From assembly GCA_049890295.1 (NCBI GenBank), contig JBMHBP010000010.1, positions 1 to 58,532 on the forward strand: DNA of 58,532 bases. Reading direction: 5' to 3'. This document shows positions 42,819 to 52,367 of this stretch, piece after piece. This stretch comes from GCA-2862585 sp049890295. Its GTDB lineage: Bacteria; Bacteroidota; Bacteroidia; Flavobacteriales; UBA7312. Positions within the stretch are counted from its first letter, which is position 1. Each line of letters begins with the position of its first letter. The translations under genes and the position numbers were made by a program. The notes beneath the pieces were generated by a model that was not told the DNA's origin, did no database searches, and worked only from the letters and a program-made list of their open reading frames with translations.

Positions 42819-43595
42819 ATGGCCTACCAGTATATCACAACCGATCACAGCCAATGGCTAACGACTATTACCATAAACCGACCTAAGCAGCTCAATGCGT
42901 TGAATAAGATCACTATCGAGGAACTTAACGATGCCATTATCAAAGCTGACCAAAACCCTGCGGTTAGGTGTATTTTACTTACCGGCTCAGGCCACAAGGC
43001 CTTTGTAGCGGGTGCGGATATCAAAGAATTTGCTGATTTTAACCAACAGGAGGGCCAGGACCTGGCTACCGATGGGCAGTACATGTTGTTTGACTTATTA
43101 GCTTATCTTTCTACCCCCAGCATAGCCGCTATAAACGGCTTTGCGCTAGGTGGCGGACTGGAATTGGCTATGGCTTGCCATATGCGGGTGGCTTCTAGCA
43201 CTGCAAAAATGGGCTTACCAGAAGTATCCCTGGGTGTAATTCCTGGCTATGGAGGAACTCAGCGACTCAGTGAACTGGTGGGTAAAGGCAAAGCCTTAGA
43301 AATGATAACGTCTGCTGGTATGTTGAACGCTGAAGAGGCCCTTAAATGGGGGTTAGTTAATCACATTTGTGAGCCAGAAGAACTCCTTTCGTTTTGTCAC
43401 AACATAGCCTCTAAAATTGCTAAAAACTCTCCTTACGCTATTGCTCAAGCAATAAAATCGGTCAATGCTGGTTGTAATACCGAAGGATATGAAGTAGAAA
43501 AACAGGCATTTGGTGAGTGTTTTGCTTCCCAAGACTTCAAAGAAGGCACGACTGCTTTTATGGAAAAAAGAAAACCCAATTTTACTGGTAATTAA
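42819..43595 (+). CDS. Enoyl-CoA hydratase/isomerase (crotonase) family protein
   Basis: A 258-residue crotonase-fold enzyme. Oxyanion-hole motifs are AFVAGADIKEF and NGFALGGGLELAMAC; the two catalytic glutamates appear in GGLELAMACH and LPEVSLGVIPGYGGTQRL. Short-chain enoyl-CoA hydration in beta-oxidation or 3-hydroxybutyryl-CoA metabolism is the likely reaction. I used the ATG at 42819 because it follows a promoter-like element and begins MAYQYITTDHSQW, while the earlier start is non-ATG. It is 3 bases upstream of a flippase gene. Confidence 0.88.
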   Translation: MAYQYITTDHSQWLTTITINRPKQLNALNKITIEELNDAIIKADQNPAVRCILLTGSGHKAFVAGADIKEFADFNQQEGQDLATDGQYMLFDLLAYLSTPSIAAINGFALGGGLELAMACHMRVASSTAKMGLPEVSLGVIPGYGGTQRLSELVGKGKALEMITSAGMLNAEEALKWGLVNHICEPEELLSFCHNIASKIAKNSPYAIAQAIKSVNAGCNTEGYEVEKQAFGECFASQDFKEGTTAFMEKRKPNFTGN

Positions 43596-43598
43596 CAA

Positions 43599-45068
43599 GT
43601 GAACCCATTCAAACAACTCTTGAGTCAAACCGCCACTTATGGTTTGAGTAGTATTGTGGGTCGATTACTGAATTATTTGCTTGTACCGCTATACACCCGA
43701 TATTTTACCACTTTTGAGTATGGTGACGTTACATTATTGTATGCTTATGCTGCACTACTGTTAGTAGCTCTGACTTATGGCATGGAAACCGCCTTTTTTC
43801 GTTTTAATAACAAGTCGAGCACCACAACATACAGTACCGCCTTAATTTCTTTATTATTATCATCTTCCTTGTTTGTAGCTTTTGTGTTTGCCTATTCGCA
43901 ACCTATTGCACAAAGCCTTTCCTTTTCTAATAACCCTGAATATATACGCTATTTTGCATTGATTATAGGCCTAGATGTACTGGCTTCAATCTCTTTTGCT
44001 AAACTTAGAGAACAACAAAAAGCCGTTCGGTTTGCTACTATTCGCCTTATTGGAATATTCATAAATATTGGACTAAATTTATTTTTTATAGTCTATTGTC
44101 CTCTAGCTCTAGAAAAGGCTCATATCACAGCCGATTTCATCAACATTATTTATTCTGAAAATATAGGAATAGGCTATATTTTTATTGCCAACCTAATTGC
44201 TAGTTCAATAACAATACTGCTTTTAATACCTCAAATGATTGAAGAGGCCTGGCGATTTGATACTAGGCTGTGGAAAAAAATGATGACCTACGCTTTACCC
44301 CTAATGGTAGCGGGGATGGCGGGTATTACCAATGAAACGATAGACAGAGTTTTATTAAAATACCTATTGCCTGCTGATATTTCAGCCTCTGAAATAGGTC
44401 TTTATAGTGCCTTTTATAAACTGTCAATTTTAATGACACTATTTATTCAAACCTTCCGATTTGCTGCTGAGCCCTTCTTTTTTGCTCAAAAGAAAAAAGA
44501 AAACGCCCCACTAATTTATGCACAGGTCATGAAATACTTTAGCATTGTCACCGCCTTCATTTTTCTTGTAGTTACAATTTATTATGATTTAGTCATTCAA
44601 TTTATAGGTAAAAGTTTTCATGATGACCGAGGAAAAATAATCGTTCCTATTTTATTATTGGCTAATTTATTACTTGGCTTGTATTACAATTTATCAGTAT
44701 GGTATAAGTTGACCGACAATACGCGCTATGGTGCGGTTATTGCTCTATTAGGAGCCGTAGTTACCCTCGTCCTAAACACTCTTTGGATCCCAACCATGGG
44801 ATTTGTTGGCTCAGCTTGGGCCACCTTATGTTGTTATTTAGTAATGGTATTAGTATCTTATTTCTTTTCTCGAAAGTATTATCCCATTCCTTACCCGTTG
44901 AGACGTATAGGCCTTTATTTTAGCTTGATGTTGGTGTTTTACTTTTTAAGCCTACAGTGGACGTCAAATATGCTTATTAATAGCTTGTATATAATCGCAT
45001 TTATAATCATAGTTGTAGTGTTAGAACAGCCTAAAAAAAGCGTAAATTCATCCCTTAAAGAAGTTTAG
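43599..45068 (+). CDS. Oligosaccharide flippase family protein (GTG start)
   Basis: A 489-residue membrane protein with about 14 predicted helices, matching the Wzx/MurJ-like polysaccharide transporter family (start LLSQTATYGLSSIVGRLLNYLLVPLYTRYF). The frame begins with GTG at 43599, immediately after the hydratase stop. It would flip lipid-linked sugars. It is a second flippase in the window and, with dut and the TPR gene next, follows an order common in Flavobacteriales, so it probably has a housekeeping envelope role. Confidence 0.88.
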   Translation: MNPFKQLLSQTATYGLSSIVGRLLNYLLVPLYTRYFTTFEYGDVTLLYAYAALLLVALTYGMETAFFRFNNKSSTTTYSTALISLLLSSSLFVAFVFAYSQPIAQSLSFSNNPEYIRYFALIIGLDVLASISFAKLREQQKAVRFATIRLIGIFINIGLNLFFIVYCPLALEKAHITADFINIIYSENIGIGYIFIANLIASSITILLLIPQMIEEAWRFDTRLWKKMMTYALPLMVAGMAGITNETIDRVLLKYLLPADISASEIGLYSAFYKLSILMTLFIQTFRFAAEPFFFAQKKKENAPLIYAQVMKYFSIVTAFIFLVVTIYYDLVIQFIGKSFHDDRGKIIVPILLLANLLLGLYYNLSVWYKLTDNTRYGAVIALLGAVVTLVLNTLWIPTMGFVGSAWATLCCYLVMVLVSYFFSRKYYPIPYPLRRIGLYFSLMLVFYFLSLQWTSNMLINSLYIIAFIIIVVVLEQPKKSVNSSLKEV

Positions 45069-45069
45069 C

Positions 45070-45504
45070 ATGCAAGTAAAAGTTATCAATAACTCCAAAC
45101 ACCCACTGCCCCATTACGCAACCATAGGTTCTGCCGGTATGGATGTTCGTGCAAACATTCAAACACCCATAGAGCTTGCCCCCATGCAAAGAACACTAGT
45201 CAAAACAGGTTTATTCGTAGAAATCCCATTAGGCTATGAAATTCAAGTTAGACCCAGAAGTGGATTGGCCTACAAAAAAGGAATAACAGTTTTAAACAGT
45301 CCGGGCACAATAGATGCAGACTATAGGGGAGAAATTGGCGTTCTATTAGTAAATTTGTCAGACCAAGCGGTACGTATTGAAGATGGTGAGCGAGTTGCTC
45401 AGTTAGTTTTAGCAAAACACGATCAAGCACAATGGCAAGTAGTGGAAGAGCTAGAAGAGACTCAAAGAGGACAAGGTGGTTTTGGCAGTACAGGAAGACA
45501 ATAA
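45070..45504 (+). CDS. dut: dUTP diphosphatase
   Basis: A 144-residue trimeric dUTPase that hydrolyses dUTP to dUMP, preventing uracil entering DNA. The five motifs are present: GSAGMDVRANI, RPRSGLAYKKG, GTIDADYRGEIGVLLVN, GERVAQLVLAK, and the C-terminal RGQGGFGSTGR. It starts 1 base after the flippase stop. Length is typical. Confidence 0.97.
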   Translation: MQVKVINNSKHPLPHYATIGSAGMDVRANIQTPIELAPMQRTLVKTGLFVEIPLGYEIQVRPRSGLAYKKGITVLNSPGTIDADYRGEIGVLLVNLSDQAVRIEDGERVAQLVLAKHDQAQWQVVEELEETQRGQGGFGSTGRQ

Positions 45505-45508
45505 ACAA

Positions 45509-47242
45509 ATGAGGATAGTTACATTACTTATTTTACTTTTTTTGGGAACTGAAAATTTTGCCCAAAACCATCCTTTTTATTCCATCAATGACCCAGTCAT
45601 AAAAAAAGAGCTGAACAAAGTTAATCCTGTAGAGTATCAAAACTTTTTCTTCAATGGATTAAAATATAAGTCTTTAGGAGACAGTGATAAAGCCTTAGAG
45701 GCCTTCAAAAATTGTATACGCCTTGACGGTAGGCAGTCGACACCTATGTACGAGTCGGCCTTAATCAATTACCATCTCGGCGATTTAGATCAAGCCCTTT
45801 TTTTTATTGAAAGTGCCTGTGAGATAGATAAAGAAAACAAGTGGTACAAGCAATTATTAGCAACTACTTATTTAGAAATTGGCAACTATTCAAAGGCTAT
45901 TTTAACATATAAAAAGCTTTTAGAAATAGAACCAAGAAACGAAGAATGGCATTTCGAATTAGCGTCTGCTTACTTAATGAATAGGCAAGCTAGAAACGCT
46001 ATTAGAGTTTATAATGATCTACAAAGCATTATTGGCCCTCAAGAATTACTTTTCCAACAAAAAAAACGTATATACTCTGAAATTGGCGACAAATTAGGAG
46101 CCCTAAATGAAATAAAACAATGGGTCGAGTCAGACCCTCAAAACCTCAACGCTTTAAATGAATTAGCAGAATTATACCTCCTGTCAGGAAAACAAAACCT
46201 AACGATTAAAACCCTTGAAAAAGTATTAGAAACTGATCACGATAATGCCAGTGCATTAATCATGTTGTCAGAATTGTATAGAAACCAAAAAAACGACCTC
46301 AAGGCTTTTGAGTATACCAAAAAAGCGTTTTCCTCTAATGAGTTAGGTATAGATGCTAAAATGAGAACCTTGATCACCTATTTTGATTGGACAGAAAACG
46401 ATACACTCTTATTAAGAAAGTCTTATGAGTTGATTGATGTGTTAATACAAACACACCCTGAAGATGCTAAGCCATACACCATTGCTGGAGATTATTATTA
46501 CAGAGATCAGCAGTTAGAGCTGGCCCGTGAAAATTTCAAAATAGCCCTATCAATAGATCCTAGTCGCTATCCTATTTGGCAACAATTAATGATAATCGCC
46601 TTCGACCTAAAAGACTACAAAGATGTGATATCACTAGCTGATAAGGCTCAAGAATTATTTCCAAGTCAACCAACCAGCTATTACTTCTCAGGCCTAGCTA
46701 ATATTCAATTCAAAAAATACGCCTCAGCCATAGATCAACTCAATGTTGGTAAATTAATGGTATTAGGCAATCCTAATTTGTTAGCTCAATTTTATGCCTC
46801 TTTAGGTGATGCCTATCACAGTATTGAAGACTTTAAATCATCTGATGATTCCTACGACTCATCTTTAGAATTACTTCCAGACAACACCTATGTCTTGAAT
46901 AATTACAGCTATTTCCTATCACTTAGAAGCACAAAGCTTGAACAAGCAGCAGAAATGATGAAAAAATGCGTTGAGCTAGAGCCCAACCAATCATCTTATG
47001 AAGATACCTATGCTTGGGTATTTTATCAACAAAAAAATTATAAAACAGCATTAGTGTGGTTAGAAAAGGCCTTAAACAACGGCGGAAACTCTAGCTCTAC
47101 TATTGTTGAACATTATGGTGATGTGCTGTTTCAATTAGATCGACATGAAGAAGCTGTTGAACAGTGGATAAAAGCAAAAGAATTGGGCTCAGAGTCTGAA
47201 TTTTTAGAACAAAAAATTGCTGATAAAACGCTTTATGAATAA
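45509..47242 (+). CDS. Secreted tetratricopeptide repeat protein
   Basis: A 577-residue protein with a signal peptide (MRIVTLLILLFLGTENFAQ) followed by about a dozen TPR units across the whole length, such as AILTYKKLLEIEPRNEEWHF and YKTALVWLEKALNNGGNSSS near the end. The start at 45509 is preferred over 45476 because it begins the signal peptide. It lies between dut and the DUF4292 lipoprotein, overlapping the latter by 8 bases. The role is probably as an envelope scaffold; no specific function is known. Confidence 0.85.
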   Translation: MRIVTLLILLFLGTENFAQNHPFYSINDPVIKKELNKVNPVEYQNFFFNGLKYKSLGDSDKALEAFKNCIRLDGRQSTPMYESALINYHLGDLDQALFFIESACEIDKENKWYKQLLATTYLEIGNYSKAILTYKKLLEIEPRNEEWHFELASAYLMNRQARNAIRVYNDLQSIIGPQELLFQQKKRIYSEIGDKLGALNEIKQWVESDPQNLNALNELAELYLLSGKQNLTIKTLEKVLETDHDNASALIMLSELYRNQKNDLKAFEYTKKAFSSNELGIDAKMRTLITYFDWTENDTLLLRKSYELIDVLIQTHPEDAKPYTIAGDYYYRDQQLELARENFKIALSIDPSRYPIWQQLMIIAFDLKDYKDVISLADKAQELFPSQPTSYYFSGLANIQFKKYASAIDQLNVGKLMVLGNPNLLAQFYASLGDAYHSIEDFKSSDDSYDSSLELLPDNTYVLNNYSYFLSLRSTKLEQAAEMMKKCVELEPNQSSYEDTYAWVFYQQKNYKTALVWLEKALNNGGNSSSTIVEHYGDVLFQLDRHEEAVEQWIKAKELGSESEFLEQKIADKTLYE

Positions 47243-47975
47243 AAGCATTGTTGCCATAACATTGTGTTTACTAACCGCTTGTACTACTACACAATTTTTA
47301 AACACCACGTCTAATCGTTCAATCCAATCCATTTCACAACAAGTAAAAGCAAAAACACAATCCATTAGTTGGATGAACACCCAGATTAAAGGAAGTGTGG
47401 TGATGGATTCACTCACCTTACCCGTTACCGCTCAAGTCAGAATGAAAACAGATAGTTTAATTTGGGTATCAGTCAGTATGTTAATGGGTCTGGAGGCTAT
47501 CAGATTACAGATTACACCTGACAGTTTAAAAGTGTTAAACCGCCTATCCTCCACCTATTTTTTGGGCAACATACAATCTCTAAGTGAGCAGTATAATTTT
47601 CCTCTTACCTTTTCACAGATTCAACAGTTGTTATTGGCACAGACAAGTATTTTTGAAAAGGCTAATCTTAAACTCGAAGTTACAGACCAACAGTATATGT
47701 TAAATGCCATCACTGACGAACACATTCAAAGCGTAGACATACAATCCAATTACTTGTTACAAAATGTTTTTTACAGCCGAACCGACTCTCAATTTGTTAG
47801 AATACACTATAGCCAGTATCAACATATAGACTCTCTATCATTGCCCAAAGTATTTCAATTACAAGCCGCTTCCAAGAGTAAGAGTATTAGTGCTGATTTA
47901 ACCTACTACAAAACAAAAATAAACCAACCCAAAAAAGTAAAATTCTCCATACCTTCGTCATATGTTCCGATGTAG
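47235..47975 (+). CDS. DUF4292 family lipoprotein
   Basis: A 246-residue lipoprotein (lipobox LCLLTAC, Cys near residue 13). The segment ISWMNTQIKGSVVMDS and the later SVSMLMGLEAIRLQITPDS match DUF4292, a LolA-like fold in Bacteroidota. The start at 47235 gives the proper lipoprotein signal; the track-type longer start at 47217 would prefix six extra residues. It overlaps both neighbours (TPR by 8 bases, EnvC-like by 14), a conserved arrangement. Confidence 0.8.
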   Translation: MNKSIVAITLCLLTACTTTQFLNTTSNRSIQSISQQVKAKTQSISWMNTQIKGSVVMDSLTLPVTAQVRMKTDSLIWVSVSMLMGLEAIRLQITPDSLKVLNRLSSTYFLGNIQSLSEQYNFPLTFSQIQQLLLAQTSIFEKANLKLEVTDQQYMLNAITDEHIQSVDIQSNYLLQNVFYSRTDSQFVRIHYSQYQHIDSLSLPKVFQLQAASKSKSISADLTYYKTKINQPKKVKFSIPSSYVPM

Positions 47976-49218
47976 AATTTATATTGTTTTAGCTTTAGTG
48001 CTGACGTCACTTTCCTTTGTAAGTGGTCAGACAAAAGAAGAATTACAGGCTAAAAAAGCTAAAATTCAAAAAGAAATACAACTTACCAACACTCTAATTA
48101 GAAAAGCGAAACAGCAAAAAAGCCAGTCGCTAAACACCCTTTCAACACTCAATAAGCAAATTAGTTCTCGAGATGAGGTTATAAAAACGTTGGACCTTGA
48201 GATTAAAATGACACTTATACAAATCGAACAATTAAAAGAAGAGATAACACAAACCCAACAGTCTATTCAAGACCAAAATAAGCTGTTAGACACACTCAAA
48301 AACGAGTATGCACAAATGATAAGACACGCTTACTTTAACAGAAATAGCTACGACCGATTAGCGTTTATTTTTTCTGCCAACAGTTATAATCAAGCATTTA
48401 AGCGCCTTAGGTATTTACAGCAATACAGCCAGTTTAGAGCAAAGCAAGTAGAGGATATTAAGCAGTTAGAAAAATCACTTTCACAAGAGTTGTTATCTCT
48501 CAAAAGACAAAAAGTACTTCTCACGGTAGCAAAAAACGAAAGAAACCAATCTTTAGATGAATCTAAAGTTGAAAAAACCCTCCTAACTCAAGAAAAACTA
48601 TCTCAAAATAATATATTAACCAGCCTTAAGAAAAAAGAAAAACAGCTGAAAAAGGATCTTAAATCAAAACAACAAGCTGCTAAAAACCTTGACAACAAGA
48701 TTAAAAAAATTATTGCTGAAGAAATCCGAAAAGCCAAAGAAAAAGCTACCCAAAACGGAAGCCCCACTTTTTCCCTCACACCCGAAGAACAACAACTATC
48801 TGATAATTTCAATGCAAATAAAGGTAAGTTACCATGGCCGGTGGAACGCGGTGTTATTATTGAACGCTTTGGTATTCAAAAACACCCCGTGCTAAGCGGC
48901 ATAGAAACCTTAAACAATGGAATAAAAATTACTACTGAAGAGGGAATAACTGTTCGCTCCATTTTTCAAGGTAACGTCTCAAGGATTATCGATATACCGG
49001 GCTCTGGTAAAGCGGTTATACTCAGTCATGGAGAATACTTTACTGTTTATTCTGGCTTATCAGAAGTCTTTGTTAGAAGAGGACAAACGATTGACTTAAA
49101 AGAAACCATTGGCCTAGTACTAACAAAATCAACAACTCAAGAAAGCATAATAGAATTACAAATATGGAAAGGAAGTGAAAAAATGGACCCTTCCGCATGG
49201 CTATATAAAGCCTACTAG
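47962..49218 (+). CDS. EnvC-like murein hydrolase activator with degenerate LytM domain
   Basis: A 418-residue protein with a signal peptide, a long coiled coil (about residues 25-270, many Lys/Gln/Glu heptads), and a C-terminal LytM-like domain (about 300-415). The zinc ligands of active M23 enzymes are missing: the HxGxD motif reads LNNGIKI and the HxHFE motif reads IIELQIW. This matches EnvC/NlpD-type proteins, which activate amidases at the division septum instead of cutting peptidoglycan. It overlaps the DUF4292 gene by 14 bases. Annotation as an active peptidase would be misleading. Confidence 0.85.
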   Translation: MFRCRIYIVLALVLTSLSFVSGQTKEELQAKKAKIQKEIQLTNTLIRKAKQQKSQSLNTLSTLNKQISSRDEVIKTLDLEIKMTLIQIEQLKEEITQTQQSIQDQNKLLDTLKNEYAQMIRHAYFNRNSYDRLAFIFSANSYNQAFKRLRYLQQYSQFRAKQVEDIKQLEKSLSQELLSLKRQKVLLTVAKNERNQSLDESKVEKTLLTQEKLSQNNILTSLKKKEKQLKKDLKSKQQAAKNLDNKIKKIIAEEIRKAKEKATQNGSPTFSLTPEEQQLSDNFNANKGKLPWPVERGVIIERFGIQKHPVLSGIETLNNGIKITTEEGITVRSIFQGNVSRIIDIPGSGKAVILSHGEYFTVYSGLSEVFVRRGQTIDLKETIGLVLTKSTTQESIIELQIWKGSEKMDPSAWLYKAY

Positions 49219-49230
49219 TAAAAAAATCTG

Positions 49231-49238
49231 TATTTTTG
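49231..49238 (+). promoter_or_regulatory. Putative -7 element of tatA
   Basis: TATTTTTG is a perfect TAnnTTTG match 23 bases before the tatA ATG, in the 43-base gap after the EnvC-like gene. Confidence 0.45.
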
Positions 49239-49261
49239 CTTACATCTAAAACGACAACATT

Positions 49262-49438
49262 ATGTTATTATCAACATTACTTTTCAGTCTTGGCGGACCA
49301 GAAATCATAATAATTCTTGTAATAGTATTATTACTGTTTGGGGGCAAAAAAATACCTCAATTAATGAAAGGTTTAGGCCAAGGCATGAAAGAGTTTAAAG
49401 ACGCCAGTAAAGAAACTAAAGAGGAAACCAAAGACTAA
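49262..49438 (+). CDS. tatA: Twin-arginine translocase subunit TatA
   Basis: A 58-residue protein in the gap between the EnvC-like gene and gatA. It begins MLLSTLLFSLGGPEIIIILV, with the GGPEIIIILVIVLLLFGGKK hinge-helix pattern of TatA/TatE. A short membrane helix is followed by the amphipathic KKIPQLMKGLGQGMKEFKDA and a charged tail. It forms the translocation pore for folded proteins. tatC is not in this window. The stop at 49438 is 15 bases before gatA. Confidence 0.93.
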   Translation: MLLSTLLFSLGGPEIIIILVIVLLLFGGKKIPQLMKGLGQGMKEFKDASKETKEETKD

Positions 49439-49453
49439 AGTAATTATTCTTAA

Positions 49454-50869
49454 ATGACCCCTTACCGTTCTTTTCAAGCTGTTCAGAAAGATATAAGTGA
49501 TAGTAAAACGTCTTGTCTTGAAATCACACAAGATTACCTTAACCGAATTGCGGATAATCAGCATTTAAACGCCTTTTTAGAGGTGTTTGAAGAAGAATCC
49601 TTAAGTCAAGCTCGTCAGATCGATGAAAAAATACGTCAGGGCAAGGCCGGATGCTTAGCCGGAATGGTAATAGGCATTAAAGACAATATTTGCTACAAAG
49701 GCCATCAGTTATCAGCCGCATCCAAAATACTTGATGGTTTCGAAAGCTTGTTTAGTGCTACAGTGGTTGAACGCCTTATTGAAGAAGATGCTATAATTAT
49801 CGGAAGGCTCAATTGTGATGAGTTTGCTATGGGTAGCACCAATGAAAATTCTGCGTTCGGCCCAAGCTTAAACCCTGTCAAAACCACCCATGTGCCTGGT
49901 GGTTCTTCGGGAGGTTCAGCCGTAGCGGTTGCCGCAGATTTATGCTTGGCCACACTAGGAAGTGACACCGGGGGTTCAATCCGTCAGCCAGCTAGTTTTT
50001 GTGGGGTCGTGGGATATAAGCCCACTTACGGAAGAGTATCACGCTGGGGACTAATAGCTTATGCTTCATCTTTTGATCAAATAGGCCCTATTACGCATTG
50101 TGTAGAAGATGCAGCTTTGATAATGAAAGTTATTTCAGGATGTGATAATTATGACAGCACCTGCTCAACAAAAGAAGTGCCTGACTTTATTTTGTCAAAG
50201 CCTAATAAACAAACAGTAGGTTACTTAAAAAGTACCTTAGAAAATCCGCTATTAGACGCAGAAATAAAACAACACTTATACGCAAAAATAGAATCGTTAA
50301 GGCAATTAGGTCATGAGGTAGTTGAAATAGACTTTCCATTTTTAGATTATGTGGTTCCTACCTATTATGTCTTATCGACCGCAGAAGCGTCATCCAACTT
50401 ATCCCGTTATGACGGTGTTCATTTTGGATATAGAAGTAATGACGCTACCGACATACCGACGACGTATAAAAAATCCCGAACTGAGGGTTTTGGTTCAGAG
50501 GTACAACGGCGTATTATGCTAGGTACATTTGTGCTGAGTGCAGGTTATTATGATGCCTATTATACTAAAGCACAAAAAATGAGACGCTTGTTGTTGGATA
50601 ATACTCAAGACATTTTTAATCAATGTGATTTTATACTATCCCCCACCTCACCTAATACAGCCATTGAAATAGGAAAGACCTACGAAGACCCTACTCAATT
50701 GTACTTACAGGATATTTTTACCGTTCATGCCAACATAGTAGGCGTACCCGCTATATCCATTCCAACAGGCACACATTCTAACGGCTTACCATTTGGCATT
50801 CAACTTATGGCACCTGCTTTCAAAGACGAAGAATTAATGGCTTTGGCTAAGCAGATAATCAACAACTAA
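49454..50869 (+). CDS. gatA: Asp-tRNA(Asn)/Glu-tRNA(Gln) amidotransferase subunit A
   Basis: A 471-residue amidase that releases ammonia from glutamine or asparagine for conversion of misacylated Glu-tRNA(Gln) or Asp-tRNA(Asn). The Ser-cisSer-Lys triad is visible: K76 in GIKDNICYKG, S151 in PGGSSGGSA and S175 in DTGGSIRQPASF. Length is normal. gatB and gatC are not here. It follows tatA by 15 bases; the next gene has its own possible promoter. Confidence 0.96.
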   Translation: MTPYRSFQAVQKDISDSKTSCLEITQDYLNRIADNQHLNAFLEVFEEESLSQARQIDEKIRQGKAGCLAGMVIGIKDNICYKGHQLSAASKILDGFESLFSATVVERLIEEDAIIIGRLNCDEFAMGSTNENSAFGPSLNPVKTTHVPGGSSGGSAVAVAADLCLATLGSDTGGSIRQPASFCGVVGYKPTYGRVSRWGLIAYASSFDQIGPITHCVEDAALIMKVISGCDNYDSTCSTKEVPDFILSKPNKQTVGYLKSTLENPLLDAEIKQHLYAKIESLRQLGHEVVEIDFPFLDYVVPTYYVLSTAEASSNLSRYDGVHFGYRSNDATDIPTTYKKSRTEGFGSEVQRRIMLGTFVLSAGYYDAYYTKAQKMRRLLLDNTQDIFNQCDFILSPTSPNTAIEIGKTYEDPTQLYLQDIFTVHANIVGVPAISIPTGTHSNGLPFGIQLMAPAFKDEELMALAKQIINN

Positions 50870-50930
50870 ACGTTAATATTTTTTAAAATTTAACTGTTTA
50901 GATGTTATTACAAAAAGCAACTTTGTAGCT

Positions 50931-52367
50931 ATGATTTCAGTGTTAAAAATTTCTCGTATAGTTTGTTTTGTTTTACTTCCAGTATTTTTGTTCTCAGCTA
51001 ACGATTCAATACCTTTAATTTCAACTAAAGACGAGCCTAATTTAGCACGATTAGATTCTTTGTGGTCAAACGAACAGAAGGCCTACCAAATCATAGAAGA
51101 CGATACTTTAGTATTAAATTTGTGGGATTACTCAGCGGATAGTATTCCGCTTTTTGCCGACTCTACCATAGCCCTTCGTTTAGCAAAACTCAACCAATAC
51201 ACCCCCTTTCATCTGGTTTATAATGAGTCGGTTCAGCGTCAAATCTCCATTTATGCCAATACTTATCGTAGGCATGTCTCAGAAATGCTAGGTAAGTCTA
51301 ACTATTACTTTCCGTTGTTTGAGTCAATTTTAGACCAGTATGATTTGCCTTTAGAGTTTAAACACCTTGCTATTGTCGAATCTGCTCTAAAACCTCACGC
51401 TCGCTCTCGATCAGCAGCCACAGGGCTTTGGCAATTTATGTACAACACCGGCAAAATATATGACCTTAAAGTTACATCCTACATAGACGAAAGAAGCGAC
51501 CCTTTACAATCAACAATAGCAGCTTGTGAATACTTTACTTTTTTGTATAAAATGTTCAATGACTGGGAACTAGTACTAGCGGCTTATAATGGTGGTCCTG
51601 GATATGTTTCAAGAGCTATGCGTAAGTATGGGGTAGATAATTATTGGTCTTTACGCCCGTATTTAAGAAAGGAAACACAAAACTATGTTCCTAAGTTCAT
51701 TGCGGTAAATTATATTATGAATTACGCTTCACACCACAACATTTACCCCACCCCTTATAAATATACACAAGCAGAAACTGATACTATTTCAGTATCTCAA
51801 TCTATCACTTTTGATGTTTTATCAAAAACACTAAACCTCGAATTAGAAACAATAGAAGAGTTAAACCCCATATACAAAAGAGGGTTAATTCCAGTTTCTG
51901 AAAATACAACAGCCATAATTAAATTGCCTACCAAAGAGATGGCACTCTTTATAAACAACATGGATAGTATTTATGCCATTAGTTCTCAGTTACAAGAAGC
52001 TTATGTAGATGTTGATGAGCCAATAATTCATAAGGTTAAAAAGGGAGAGTATTTAGGCAAAGTTGCTTCAAATTATAACACAACAATAGGTAGAATAAAA
52101 AATTGGAATAATCTTAAATCCAATAACCTAAGTATTGGCCAAAAACTGGTCATTTATATTAACCCTGATACAGCACCCAATAGTAAAGTGCAAACCAAAG
52201 TAAACAGTAATGGTGAACGCACCTATACTGTCAAAGCAGGAGATACATTATGGGATATTTCACGTAAATTTTCAGGAGTATCAGTATCACAATTGGAGCA
52301 GATAAATAATATTTCTCATCGTGATTTAAAGCCTGGTATAACTCTAAAAATTCCAAACACGGGATAA
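50931..52367 (+). CDS. LysM-containing lytic transglycosylase (MltD type)
   Basis: A 478-residue envelope enzyme with a signal peptide (about 1-23). The SLT catalytic domain spans about 100-290: E150 in FKHLAIVESALKPHARS is the catalytic Glu, followed by AATGLWQFM and VLAAYNGGPG. Two LysM domains, about 362-408 and 429-475 (TVKAGDTLWDISRKFS), bind peptidoglycan. It cuts glycan strands with anhydro ends. It is followed directly by the DUF4837 gene with no gap. The order with tatA and gatA is common in Flavobacteriales. Confidence 0.92.
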   Translation: MISVLKISRIVCFVLLPVFLFSANDSIPLISTKDEPNLARLDSLWSNEQKAYQIIEDDTLVLNLWDYSADSIPLFADSTIALRLAKLNQYTPFHLVYNESVQRQISIYANTYRRHVSEMLGKSNYYFPLFESILDQYDLPLEFKHLAIVESALKPHARSRSAATGLWQFMYNTGKIYDLKVTSYIDERSDPLQSTIAACEYFTFLYKMFNDWELVLAAYNGGPGYVSRAMRKYGVDNYWSLRPYLRKETQNYVPKFIAVNYIMNYASHHNIYPTPYKYTQAETDTISVSQSITFDVLSKTLNLELETIEELNPIYKRGLIPVSENTTAIIKLPTKEMALFINNMDSIYAISSQLQEAYVDVDEPIIHKVKKGEYLGKVASNYNTTIGRIKNWNNLKSNNLSIGQKLVIYINPDTAPNSKVQTKVNSNGERTYTVKAGDTLWDISRKFSGVSVSQLEQINNISHRDLKPGITLKIPNTG

